A DNA stretch of 64,000 nt from Sinotaia quadrata (Eukaryota; Mollusca; Gastropoda; Architaenioglossa; Viviparidae). The position numbers and the translations under genes were made by a program. The stretch is from assembly GCA_028829895.1 (NCBI GenBank), contig CM054179.1, forward strand, positions 43,568,617-43,632,616. The letters are read 5' to 3'. Numbering within the stretch: position 1 is the first letter of the stretch; each line of letters opens with the position of its first letter. Positions 1 to 14,100 of the stretch are shown here, in pieces. Under the pieces are notes generated by a model, which had not been told where the DNA came from, did not search any database, and was given only the letters and a program-made list of their open reading frames with translations.

Positions 1-904
1 GCCGGGCACTGATAAGTGAACCACTCGCATAAAGGTGAAGAACCAATGCCTTTCCCCATTGAAGAATGCTGGGAACATTTTCTGCTGAAAAGCTAGGAAC
101 TATCATGGTAAATCAGTTGAGTGCGGAGTCAAAATGCTCTCTTCTCTTTTGGGCCAAATATCACCAGTTCCAATACATCGGGACACTGGAAGTTGTGGCT
201 GAAGGAACTTGACCATTGCGAGGCTAGACACAGAGACCGCAAGGTCTGTGTCATGAAAGACTGGGAGTCAGAAATTACCAGAATACACAGTCCCTGACAG
301 GCAACAGCAAACACTCAGGAGGTCCTTCCTCGAATTATTGCGAAAAAAAGCCTGTTTAAGGATCTGCTGAAGCTCAATGGGAAGAAAATATATGCACTTC
401 CACACCTTGCTGTAACTCAGATGATATACGCACTAAACTTAATATGGCGACACAATCCTTTTATATAACTGACAATTTTTCCATCATTCCATGGGCTTCT
501 AGAAAGCTGTCCATGGCAAAAAGCATGCAACTTGACTTCCCAACTATAAATTTCTATTGTTGTATGGGCGCATTACCCCTTGGGTGTAAGAACTCCTAAT
601 AACAAAATATAATCCCTACCTAAAAGATTCATTAAAGAACTACAAAAGATGAAATATAATTTCTACCTACTAATAACATAATTTGCTAATCTCAAAATAG
701 ATAAATGAACAGTTCATTTTAATTAAATTACTAAATATACATAACAACCATACATGCACACAAACTCACTGACAGTGCATGTATCGACACTATATTCATT
801 CCACAAAATTATTTTTTTAAAATGAATACACCTCATGAGGTGACAAGGGGAGATAAAAATACCTTTAAAAACAAAGTTTTTGATTACTCCCCCCTTGACC
901 ATGA
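1..904. other. Unassigned left edge
   Basis: No GPD1 exon is recognisable. Bases 1-420 are less AT-rich than what follows and could be a decayed element or an exon of something off the edge. Short open frames exist on both strands but match no family I know. The stretch 1147-1953 is AT-rich intron without visible features apart from a CT/T run near 1482-1510. Confidence 0.3.
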
Positions 905-1146
905 CACCCACTTATGTAATTCAGATAGCAATGGTTCAGAAGGTGAGTTATATAACCCACTTATAACATGTAATTCAGATAAAAATAGTTCAGAAGGCAA
1001 GTTATATAACTCCCAATTAAAATGTGTAGTCCAGATAACAATTTTCCAAAAAGTATATAACTCCTATCTGTATTGTGTTATCCAGATAACAATGGTTCAT
1101 CAGGTGAGTTATATAACTCACACTTAAATTGTATAATCCAGATAAA
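905..1146. repeat. Minisatellite, about 51-57 bp unit, about 4 copies
   Basis: Diverged copies, each beginning with CAGATAACAATGGTTCA or a close variant and containing a TTATATAACTC core. The short open frame across it is a by-product of the repeat. Confidence 0.8.
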
Positions 1147-1953
1147 GTTTTCTAACAAGATGCATTTTCCAGGACAGCACTAATTTCTTATCTGAAAGCT
1201 TCCCATGATGTAAAAATTTATATTGGTATGCTTTTGTAATACTGATGACAAATGTTATCATTAGCTGAGAGTAAAACTTAAAGATTCTATGGTCAATTTC
1301 TTCACTTGTTTGTTTTTAGGAATTATTTTAATTTAATTCTGACTTATGTGCACAAGCAGTGAAAGAAATTTACTTAATTGAATGGCAGTTACTTAATTGT
1401 TTAAAATTTGATCAGAAATGACAAATACCTTCTAATAACACTCATTCTCTACACTTTATGACAAGTCCCAAACTGAAGAATCTCTCTCTCTCTCTTTTTT
1501 TTTTTTTTTTGAAATGTTGATCCTGGCAGAACTAAATTTATGAAGAATATCACATGGTTTGTACATAATACAATGAAAAATTATATTATTTTTTCACCTA
1601 GTAAAATACTATTACTATATACTAATATTGAACTAAATAAAAACTAATAAAATACTAACAAATTGTATAATTTTATGTGTACTTTATAGTAAAACTTGTG
1701 TGGTATAATGCAAGAATTATCTTTTGAGCATCTTCAGGAAAGATATAATTTTAAAATCAAAATTTAAATTTATTTTCATTCAAATCTCTTGTGTTATTTT
1801 TGAGAAATGGATTGTTTCTGTCAGTCTCATGTTTATCAAGTACTTTTTTTTGTACTTTTACTGACAGCTCTTAATGATTGTACATGAAATTCCATTGCAT
1901 CCAAATCTTTGTTCTGCGAGGGAAGTCAGTGGAATTGTCTTTTTTTGCAACAG

Positions 1954-2101
1954 GGTTTTGAAGTAGCAGAAGGAGGAGGTATCCTACTCATATCTGAAGT
2001 GATACAATCCACACTTGGTATTAAGTGTGCAGTTTTGATGGGAGCAAACATAGCTAATGAGGTTGCACAGGAAGACTATTGTGAAGCAACAATAGGTAAG
2101 A

Positions 2102-2139
<38 letters not shown>

Positions 2140-5100
2140 ATGTGTGCACGCGCGCATGTTTATGCATGCATGCATGTGTATATGTTGTGAGCATGTGTGT
2201 GGAAAATATACTGTTATATCAAAAGCAATTATTTAATATATATGTATGCACATGTTCAGACAATAATAAGAGAATTATTAAATTATATCTGAATATTGAA
2301 TACTTTAATTAAATTCATAATCGCTGATCTGTTGAATTCTCTTTTTATACACAAGTTTTCACATTTTTGAGTGTGTACATGTCCTTAAGGAAAAACAATT
2401 GTTATTTACAACAGTTGCTTATTTTAGTTTTCTTGGTGTTGTTACTAAAACATCTATTTGAAAGAGTAAGTGGAAAAATGTATTAGTAGTTTAAAAAATA
2501 AAATGGACAATACACTTGTGCCTCATCCTTCAGGTGAGGAGTACCATGCAGGAGCTGGGAAACAGCTTAATCACTAATTTTTCTTTTTTTAATATAGTGT
2601 GCATTGCAGCTGAAATTTAATATCAGGCACCTTTTTTCCTAGAAAAGGGCTGTTTTTTATTCTTACAACTGATAATTGATTTTATTAAACAAAAATTACA
2701 CTACAGTGTATTTTATTATTTTATTCTTTTCTCTCTGTAAAATGGTTGATAATTGATTATAACAAGTGGCATTTTCAAACTGCCTGCTACCTTTCTCAAT
2801 GTCCTCTGATCACATGACTCCTTGGATTCTGGTGACAAAAAGGCAGTGTCAGTTGATGACTGCAAGTTCTAGTATGCCTTCTATTGGTGATTGAGAAAGC
2901 TTGGATGTCATTTTAAGTTTTGTCATTTATAATATAGAGATATAAACATTTGTTCAGTATAAAAGAAGAAAAAGTAAAACTCTCTCTCCAGTTTTGAAGA
3001 TCATCAGTACAATTATGTTTTGCCATCATTTATAGGTTGTAGGGATCAGCAAATAGGACGCATGCTGAAATCTTTATTCCAGACCAGGTATTTTCGAATT
3101 GTAGTTGTGGAAGACATGGAAACTGTGGAAGTTTGTGGAGCCCTGAAAGTAAGTAGTAAACAGTACTAAGAGAAATGCCTTTTATTTCTTGTCTCTTGAA
3201 TTTTATATTAAAATAGCAAACTGCATTTGTGTGCAAACATGGCTTCACACCAGCTGTATATGGATAACAACTTTTAATTTTTTCTTGAACCATCTGTTAT
3301 TCAATGAAATTTTTATTTCAGTTTTGAATTATTACTTGTCCTGCTTTAATTTATTTATTTGTATGATTTGCAAGTATTTCTCTAATTGTTCAATGTGGGA
3401 ATTGTAATCATTACTAGGAAAACATTCAGGAAGAAATATCTTAAAAAGTGTTCATCATGTTTTATGAGAAATATTTACACAGATTAGTTATATTTTTATT
3501 ATAAATTTATAATTTTAATTGTTCAGTGTAAGTGAGTGTTGAGAAGGAAAGAATTGACAATGGGGTAAGTGGGTGGGGTGGAAGTGAGAGAAGAGAATCA
3601 AATGGTGAGTTGGACTGTGTTTCATAAAATTTGTTTTAGTTTTAGTTTATATACTGTATTCTAGAACTACAGCAACTAAAGTGACAGGCAGGATTGACGA
3701 AGAGAGATAACATTTTTCCAGTGACTCAAGTAAAAACATGACCAGCTTATTGGTTGCTTTTCTGTTTTAGATGTAAGATATTTATGTTATCTGATTTAAT
3801 ATTTTTTCAATAAGAAAAGTGACTTGTGAGATTATTGGAGAAAATATAGATCTTTAGATTGTTGAATTGCTTGACTGTTTAACACTTGCATTATTTAATA
3901 AGAATATGGCTTAGTAATTTCAAATTATGTTGGTATTCGTTTCACTTTGTCTCTTTGTTCTAGAATATAGTTGCAGTTGGAGCTGGATTTGCAGATGGTC
4001 TAGGTTATGGTGACAACACAAAAGCAGCCGTTATAAGACTTGGTCTTATGGAGATGATTAAGTTCTGTGAAATTTTTTATCCAGGTATTAATTATATCTT
4101 CTTATTAATAAATTTTGGAATTACCTGAAGATTATTGCATGTGGACACATTAACATACTGTAGCATTAATAGTTAATTCATTTGGTACTCTGAAGCATTG
4201 TATTATTTATTTCATTGAACACATTGAAGAACTGTATTATTTATATTTAATTCGACTCGTAGAAACTCCATAACATTCATAATTATTCATTTCACACACT
4301 AAAGCACATTATTATTTATAGTTAATTCATCTCACACACAAAAGTGCTGTGTTATTTTATAGTTGCTTCATCTCATACATAAAGCGCTGTTTTATTTATA
4401 GTTACTTCATCTCAAACACTGTGTTATTTATAGTTACTTTATCTCACACTAAAGCGCTGTTTTATTTATAGTTACTTCATCTCACACTCTAAAGCACTGT
4501 GTTATTTATAGTTACTTCATCTCACACTCTAAAGCGCTGTGTTATTTATAGTTACTTCATCTCACACTCTAAAGCGCTGTGTTATTTATAGTTAATTCAT
4601 CTCACACTCTAAAGCACTGTGTTATTTATAGTTACTTCATCTCACACACTAAAGCGCTGTGTTATTTAGAGTTACTTCATCTCACACATTAAAGTGCTGT
4701 GTTATTTATAGTTACTTCATCTCACACATTAAAGCGCTGTGTTATTTAGAGTTACTTCATCTCACACATTAAAGCGCTGTGTTATTTATAGTTACTTCAT
4801 CTCACACACTAAAGTACAGTGTTCCATGTAGTTAATTCATTTAAAATACTAAAGCACAGTACTAGTTATAGTGAATTATGTGACTTACTAAAACACTGTA
4901 CTGCATATAAGGTAAAAGTGTGACTTACTGAAACACTTTTGTTTATAGTTAGAGTGTGATTTACTGAAACACTATCATTTATTGTTGAATGTGTAACTTA
5001 CTGAAATACTATAGCATGTACCATTGCTTCTCCTCTTTAATTTTCAAGCAGTTCCTTCATCCTGTAGGTTTACATTTGAAGAGGTAATCTTACCTACCCT

Positions 5101-8100
5101 CTACTTTCATTTTTTCAACAGGTAGTTGTCTTCTCCATCTTATTTCACAAAAGCTCTCACTATCTCCAATATTCCCTGTGCATGTGTGTGTATTCATGCA
5201 TGCCCATTCCTAGTGGCCATTCATTTTATTAATTTTTTGTTGTTATTCTTTTTTATTTTTTTTTTAGAAATATTTCTTGTTTAAAAGAAATAAATGTGAA
5301 ATGTGGTACATGTCCATCCATTGATGAACAGTTTCCAAATAACAAAAAAAGGATTAAAGTCCTTGATAGTGTGAAAGCTGGTGAATTGCTAAATATTAGA
5401 AGTGATAAATTACTTTAAAGAATAATTTATTGCTTTATTCTTCAGAACATTAGTAAAAAAGAGGAATGATTTACATCAAAAGTTCACAATTAAATCATTT
5501 GCCACTTTCCAATTGCCTATCTCGTTCTGCATTTAAAAGAAAGGCATTAGTATTATTTGCTATTTGTAACAGGTTTTATAATATTCTCTGCAAGTTAACT
5601 GGAATTAAAAAACACAAAACAAAACTGCAAATAATTGCTTATGATAATCTTCAGGTTCATAAAAGAAATGCAAATTAGGAAGGAAAGGTTAAATATGCAT
5701 AATTTTTTTCTTAATAAGCACTATTGCTGAACACCTTAAAATTTTTAAAAGGTTTACAAAAGCATTATTCTTATTTATTTAAAAGAGGATTCAAACCAAA
5801 CAGAAAAGTATTCAACTGAAGCTAAATTATGCAAATCATGGTAGAATTGCATGCAGCTGTTACTTTTTTTCTTTCTCTTAGTTTGAAATATTTAAACTCA
5901 TGTTTGAACACTTTATCTTAGGTTGTTAAGGCTTTCTTGTGGAAAGTAACTTGGTTTCTTCTCCCAGTTTTACATATATAAACAGCAATGATTACTGATT
6001 TTTTTTAGGGTATGCTTTATATTTTTTTAGTTTATATTATATAAAATGTACTTAACTTTGACACTATTTGGTCAGCACTTTTTTGTTCATACAAAGAGTG
6101 TTCTTGATATTTGCAGTAAAAAAATAAAGTCAAAATTTGTAAATTTTAAATAAATTGACAATGGTCCATTTCCTTTTTCTTTTTGCCGTGTTGTAGATTG
6201 CACAATGAATTTGTTTGAATGATTTGTCATTTTTGTTTAATGTATGTTTTATATCAAATTGCATTTTTAAGTTTGACAATTTTTTATATTGTCTTTTTCT
6301 AAATGTTTCATATGTATACTGAATGTTGGAATTCACATATATAAAAACAGTTATTCCCTTACCCTCCCCAACATCTCTGTCAGGGTCTCAACAACCAACC
6401 TTCCTAGAAAGTTGTGGTATGGCTGATCTTGTAACAACATGCTATGGAGGGCGAAACCGAAGAGTAGCAGAAGCTTTCGTTAAAACTGGAAAGGTAAGTT
6501 TATGTCCTACCTGTCACAAATGAATACCTTTCCTTTCTTTGTTTGTTGTTGTTCCAATTGCACTCGAAATATTACAGTTTTGTGTATATGTATTTTTGTA
6601 TTTTTATTTATTTGCACTCAAAATATTACAGCTACAGTTTCCAGACATCTTTTTCTGGATATAAGTTTAAATTTTTATTAAACATCATTACAGGATTTCT
6701 TGATTAAGCTTTCTGTACAGTATTTTGTACACTGAACAGTATGATATTAATATTACTATATTTACTATATACAGTTCAGATGCTGTAATACTTTACAATA
6801 ATTTTACATAAAATAGACAAAGATCTTTGTAGAGAAAGCTCAAGAACTCATGCTAATGATTTACGAATACCATTAGACTTAAGAATAACATTAGACTTAA
6901 GAGTTTACATGAAAAAATGTCAATACAAAATATGAAATGAGATTACTAAAAAAGAAATACCTTGAAGGAAAAAAATGGGTTTCTGACACCCCCACCCACC
7001 TCTTTACAAATATATAATATCAAATAAACTATGATAAAGAAGTGACAGTGATAATCAGGCTGATTAAAGTGATCATTGCTGTGAAAATGTATTCTTTAAC
7101 AAACATCTGTTAATTGCAGTTAGAAAGTAACCAGGCTGTTTTTCTGGGGCTTTTAAAATTTTGAAAAAAAATGCAATAGTTACCTTTGTTGCTACAGAAA
7201 ATGAAGGGTTAAGTAAGTTATAGAAAATGAAGGGTTAAGTAAGTTATAGAAAATGAAGGGTTAAGTAAGTTATAAAAAATGAAGAGGTTAAGTAAGTTAT
7301 AAAAAATGAAGGGTTAAGTAAGTTATAGAAAATGAAGGGTTAAGTAAGTTGTTATAGAGAATGAAGGGTTAAGTAAGTTGTTTTAGAAAATGAAGGGGTT
7401 AAGTTAGTTGTTACAGAAAAGGTTTGAGGTTAATTACATTACACAAAAAATTGTATGATTACCATATTTGTTTTTAACAACATTGCTTTAGAAGATTTAT
7501 GAATTATGTTTCTATAGAAAATATAAAGATCAATTATGTTGCTACAGAAAATATAAAGATCAATTATGTTGCTAACAGAAAATGTAGAGGTTAACTACAT
7601 TGCTATAGAAAATGTAGAGGTTAACTACATTGCTATGGAAAATATAGAGACTAACTACAATGCTATAGAAAATATCGAGACTAACTACAATGCTATAGAA
7701 AATATAGAGGCTAACTATATTGCTATAGAAAATGTTGGCTATATTGCTTTATAAAATGTAGAGGTTAATTGCATTGCTATAGAAAATATAGAGGCTAACT
7801 ACATTGCTATAGAAAATGTAGAGGTTAGCTACATGGCTATAGAAAATGTAGAGGTTAACTATGTTACTAAAGAAAATGTAGAGCTAAATTGCTGTAGAAA
7901 ATATAAATTAACTAAATTGCTGTAGAAAATGTAGAGATTAATTATGTTGCTAAAGAAAATGTAGAGATTAACTAAATTGTTGTAGAAAATGTAGAGATTA
8001 ACTAAATTGCTACACAAATTGTAGAGGTTAACTAAATTGCTGTAGAAAATGTAGAGATTAACTAAGTTGCTAAGAAAATGTAGAGGTTAACTAAATTGCT

Positions 8101-11100
8101 GTAGAAAATGTAGAGATTAACTATATTGCTTCAGAAAATGTAGAGGTTAACTAAATTGCTGTAGAAAATGTAGAGATTAACTATGTTGCTAAAGAAAATG
8201 TAGAGGTTAACTAAATTACTGTAGAGAATTTAGAGATTATATTGTTACAGAAAAAATTTAGAGGTTAACTAAGTTGCTGTAGAAAATGTAGAGATTAACC
8301 ATATTGCTACAGAAAATGTAGAGGCAAACTTCTTTGCTACAGAAAAGGTCAGAGTTAATTATATTGCAATAGAAAATACATGGATGTAACGGAGTGGTAA
8401 AGTACTTTTTAAAGGAAATCCATAAATTGTTAACATCTGTTGCACTTGTATTCTCTCTCAGGAAAATGGAAAGAATTTCTCTTGATGCAGAAATGTAAAA
8501 TTAAAGAATTTTTTTCACTGTGAGTTTTTCACTTTTCTCTGTAGTATATGTTTGAGTCTTTTCTAAACTATCTCTCTTTCCTCTCATGCTCTGTCTCCAT
8601 TGTCTAGTCAATCGAGGAACTAGAACGAGAGCTGTTGAATGGGCAGAAGCTTCAAGGTCCACCCACAGCCTATGAAGTGAACTATATGCTCAAAAACAAG
8701 GCAATGGAGGACCGGTAATATAAAAAATTTGTTGCAGAAAGCTTATTCATTTTTATTTCCTCCAGTTATTGCAGATACATGCATACTTCCTCATGTAATC
8801 CAGATTAATGCTGAATACACCTCTGTTCATCATTCCATTAAAATTAAGATCAAATTCAATTTTATGCTTCACTTAATTTATTTTTTAAAATACATGTTTA
8901 TATCTGATAAGCAGAATGTGTCCACTCAGTCACATGATAGAAATCTAAATGTGCTGTTGATCCAGAAACTTTGATTTCACCTGCTTAAATTACAGATATT
9001 TATGTATGATATGATTTTATAGATAAAATAACTGTAAGCTATGAGCTGATGTTTTGTGTACTTGCATCTTTGGAGCTATCTTATTTTGCTAAATGTGAAT
9101 TCATACCTGCTTAAATGCTTAATTTTTATACTATTATTGTATGTATTTCTTTCTCTGATGCACACACCTTTAGTTTCATGTAACAAGTTTCAGATAAAGA
9201 ATTTAGATTTTATTTTCTGTATGAAAGACTGCTAGTTAAATTGTAAAGGACAGGTTGAAAACCAGAAAGGTATGTCTAAATATTTTGATTTTTGTAAAAT
9301 TACTTAGTAAATATCTTCTCTATCAGTCTGCAGCATCATATCTGCCATTTATGATTGGCTGTGAAATGAAACAGTTCAGTTTCACTCCCTCTTTGGCCAT
9401 GAAACATTAGTAAAACAGTTTAATGAAACAGTTCAGTTTCACCCCCTCTTTGGCCATGAAATATTAGTAAAACAGTTTAATGAAACTGTTCAGTTTCACC
9501 CCCTCTTTGGCCATGAAACATTAGTAAAACAGTTTAATGAGCCAAAGTTTTTCTCTTGATCTCTCGCCTCCTTCATCCACCATCTTTACTTGTGGTACGT
9601 TTACACTTAAGGGCTTGCATCATTTCTTGTAGAGATAAAATACATTGAAAATATGCTTTAGTCTAGCTCAGAATAGTTTTGGTATGGACATTTGAAAGGA
9701 AATATATATTTCAAGTTCTCTACAGTTCATCATGATTTCTATCTTTCTATCTAACATGGAGTTATGTTGAATTTACATTTCCACCTTTCCTTAAGCCAGA
9801 TTAGAAGTGAGATTTCATTGAGAACTGGGTTGTACAGTTCACTAACTAGTGTGAACCTAGCTTAATAACATGAAGTTTTGGCGAGGACTTGAGGAATTGG
9901 TAATAATAAGTTGAATTAAATTTTCATCAAACTTGATTGTACAGTTCAGTAACTAATGTGAATCTAGCTTAATGACACAAAGTTTCAGTGAAGACTTGAG
10001 GACTTGGTAATAATAGATTGAATTAAATTATCATCAAACTTGATCATACAGTTCAGTAACTAGTGTGAACCTACCTTAATGACTTGGAGTTTCAGAGAAG
10101 ACCTGAGGAATTGACAAAGTAATGAGAGATTAAATTATCATTAATCTTGATTGTACAGTTCATACCTAGTGTGAACCTAGCTTAATGACTTGAAGTTTCA
10201 GAGAAGACCTGAGGAATTGAATAAATTATCATGAAACTCGCAGTCAGTTTCTGTCCTCATAGCTAGCATGTTTTAAGAAAATATTTGTATTGGGGATGGG
10301 GTATTTTCTTTTCTTTTTAAATAAAAGATTGTTGTTGTTTTTTTTAAATTCCAAATAAATCATTACTTAAAGAGAAAGATTTCTAATTAATGCTAGTTTA
10401 GTACTCTTAATGTTGTGTTTACATTACATTAACACTGCTATTGTCTTTAAAAATAAAATTAACTTTTAACTCAGATAAAATTAGCATAGAGTTCTTTTTC
10501 AGTGCAAAATCTGCAGAATATTTATTAAAAAAATGAATAAATATGTAATATGTATTGTTGATAACTACTTTGTTGTGTGTCAACATTTTTATTAGCAAAG
10601 GTGCTGCTGACCTTACAAGCAGGTAAGGTTTGTTAAGCAGAAGTTCATTTGACAGTTTTGCATGCATGATTAACAGTTCCATTAAATGCTTTGTGGAAAA
10701 AATGGCACAATGCTGGATTATGAATTTGCAGCAAGTCATGTTTACTATGCGCCTAGTAAACTCATACATTGAGAAAAAGTGATGTGTACTGCTGTCCATG
10801 ATGACTGTGCTGCTAGAGTTTATATCTGACAAAGATGGCTGTTTTTAAAAATTATGAATTTGGAGGAAATGGGTTCTGTTTAATCTGGAAGACAGGTTTC
10901 CCAACAGAAGGTATATATATTTATATATTAGTTTTGCATATAGCTTCACTCGTGTAAATGTTGGCAGAATATAGATTTATATATTAGTTTTGCATATTGC
11001 TTCACTCGTGTAAATGTTTGCCGAATATAGATTCTGAACTATTATTTTTATTAAATTACAAAGGTTGGTCTAAGTGATTCTATGTATACAATATTTTGAG

Positions 11101-14100
11101 TTTGGTTATCTGGAGTGCAAATGAAAAGATTGTCATTGCTGCTGACCCTGGAGCTCGTGACATACAGCTGAGTGGGAAGCAGCTGGAATGAAGGTCCACA
11201 CCTGTGGTCCTTAATGTGTCCTTGTAATTTATTTATCTTCATCGCAAAACAGATGCTTATGCTCATGGGGAAATGCAATTGTTTAAAATGAAAGAGAAAG
11301 TTATTTGGATTGAGGAATATAAGGGAATGAACACCAATTCTCCCTGTTAGTATGGTTGCCACAATAAGATTCCTGTGCAGATGTTGCACCCACAACCTTG
11401 TTCCATTACTTAATTTTAGTGAGTTCAGATATGGTACTAAGGTACACAACAGAAAATCTATCCAGTACTTTTTTAAATTTAATTTATATGACTTTTAGTC
11501 AAAGCTGCTGTTGGACTTTGAATAGGATTGAAAGATTTGATAGGACAGCTTCACTAGCTGCACTCACTGCACTATTTATGGACTGGATAGAATATATTCT
11601 TTTAAAGTGAACTGAGCTTCTTCATTGTCTCTGCTGCAGTCAAATACTAATTGCTGCCATAGTTCCATGGACAAGAAATACGTTATGGCAGTTTTTAACA
11701 TTAATAAATATTACCTTACAAGTAATTTCTTTATCTTTTAAAACAGATGCAGCTTTCATTTTGTTGTAAATGTAAAAGAAAGTTGTGAAAAGCTTGGTTT
11801 TGTTTCATTGTTTGAAGTTATTTTTATTCTAGTTTTGAAGTTTGCTTTTGTTTTGTTATGTTTAATTTTGATTATTTGTTTCATTGTTGCTAGTTTAAAC
11901 CAGTGTCTCTTTTGTAGTTGTTATGGATAGATAATTCACATATAATTTTAGTCTAGAAACTGTTTTAATTAAATTTAACATATATACACTTACAATTCTG
12001 TTTGTGACTTAAATTGTCGTGTTTGGTTTTCATTTGTAGACTGAAAAAACAAAAATATATGTTATGTTCCTTTTGTGTTTTGGGTTATATTGTTAGCACA
12101 GTGGAACTTAACGAATAACAAACACAACTTTTTACATCATTCTGTAGATGTGTAGCATACCTTGACAGTTCATAAAAAAAGACACTACAAACTCATATTT
12201 ACAATCACCAGTAATTTTTTGGTAATTTGTGTGTTATTTTTGTTGTGTTGTTTATTCATTTGTGCATATGTATACATATATAGTACCATATTTATCTTTA
12301 GTAAGTCATTAATGCAAAGGCAAGGCATTATAATATTTGTAGGCTGCTAGGTCTCAGTTAGTGTGGATAATGAATCCCATTAAATTTTCAAGTTATTCGA
12401 ATTTGCACTGTTTGAAGTTTAATTATATGTAAAATATGCTAATTGGTTGCAGCCTGACAAAAATAGACACTGAAAAAGTTTTTAACATTAAGTTTTTACA
12501 TGTTTATTAATTAAATATTACAGTAAATGATAAAAGTAATGTACTTATAATTACATTTATTGTTAACAAAGTTACAGAATAATTATAGAAAGAAAATAAA
12601 ACAAAAAAATTCTAAATATCTGTGATGGAGTAAATTTTCCTATACTTATTTCTAAGCTTAATTGTTGTATAAATTGTTAAATGTCAAAGTGACCCGACAT
12701 TGGGTGATGGTATTTTTTGTAAGTTGGAAGTAAACAACACTGGTGGAGAATGTGATAGAAAATTGCTGATGCAATCTCAAACCAGTTCTAACTGGATGAG
12801 TAGTTTTTCTGACTAATAGTCTCACACTTTTTCATAACAAATTCATCCAATGGGTATGGACCAAAAGTTATTTTGTTGAAAAAAAGTCTATATTCTAATC
12901 ACTTTGACTTGAACGAAACTCAAGTCCAGTCATAAAGGCCATCGTTAGCTAAGTTAACTGACTGATAAAGAAAGAATGGACTTAGAATATTTCATACATG
13001 TTTGCTATTGATCTATGATTTGAACTGGAGAATGTTTTATGTAATAGAACCCTTATTTCTCTGTTCACTAATTTGATTATGATGTACATTATACTTGTGA
13101 ATTTTGATTGATGCTACATTTCTTATGCTGTGTGTGTATTGGGCTAACAAAACCGTTGCAGGATTTGTAAGTTGAGAATGTTTGTAAGGGAGAAAGGAGT
13201 TTTAGAAATGAAATAAGCCTGAAATTTAGCACTGCCTTAATATGATTTTTGCAGAGAAAAGTGCACCTTTTTTGTTTGGTACATTTGATCTGCTTCAAAC
13301 CACAATGACCACTGTACTCTGCTGGATTATGTTGGTGTGTGTGTCCAACGTTGTTTTTGAATCTATCAGTAAATATGTTGCCATAAGTTGATTCCTTTGA
13401 ACTCTGTTTGAGAGCCAATATGGCAGAAAATTGATGCTTGAGATTGGTCTTGAGAATTCATGAAGATTATTTTGAACATTCTTTGTGGTGTGTTGAGTAG
13501 CATACACGAAAATTCGGGAGCATTCCTCCTGATATGCTTGATAATGCAAGGGAAATTCAGGACAGTTCTCTCAGTATGCTTGGAGAGCGCATTGAAGATT
13601 CTGGAACAATCGTGTAATGTGCCTAGAAGGGGTATGTGGAACTGTCATCTAAATAAGAAAGACAATGAGTTGTTACAAACTGCATTATTGTGAGCACTTG
13701 CTAGTAACAGCAGCCATCATTGAAAAAGTTATGTATATTTAATTATTTCTCTAAAACTCCACTCTCATACTGTGATGTCTGACCCATGAACCTGATTATA
13801 TATATACATATGTTAACTACTGCTGATGTCTATGCTAGGATAAACTGAACGATTGTCTAGCATTAATCGAAAATTGTTGTGAAATTATGTAAATGTCAAC
13901 ACTCTTTTGATTATATTCATATGTTGTATATTTGATTGTTGATATAATAAATTTATTGACCTTATGCACATTGATAACCATATGTTGGAGAGATAGTAGG
14001 TAGATGGTGGCTCACTAAATTTAGATTAAAAGATGGATTTATCTTCTCCTTTATAAGAAGTTTTCCAACTATGGAAATATTATGTGATGGTAAATGTTTG

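Noticed and set aside
4310..4835. Regularly spaced repeats as a CRISPR-like array
   Set aside because: Units are contiguous with no unique spacers, and the DNA is an animal intron.
7566..7754. Open frame of repeated [13 protein letters not shown] decapeptides
   Set aside because: It is the 30-bp minisatellite read in frame; the repeat length is a multiple of three and there is no start context, splice structure or flanking coding sequence.
10419..10832. Minus-strand open frame of 137 codons
   Set aside because: No recognisable motif, AT-biased composition, inside an intron near the Helitron remnant; cannot be supported as a gene.
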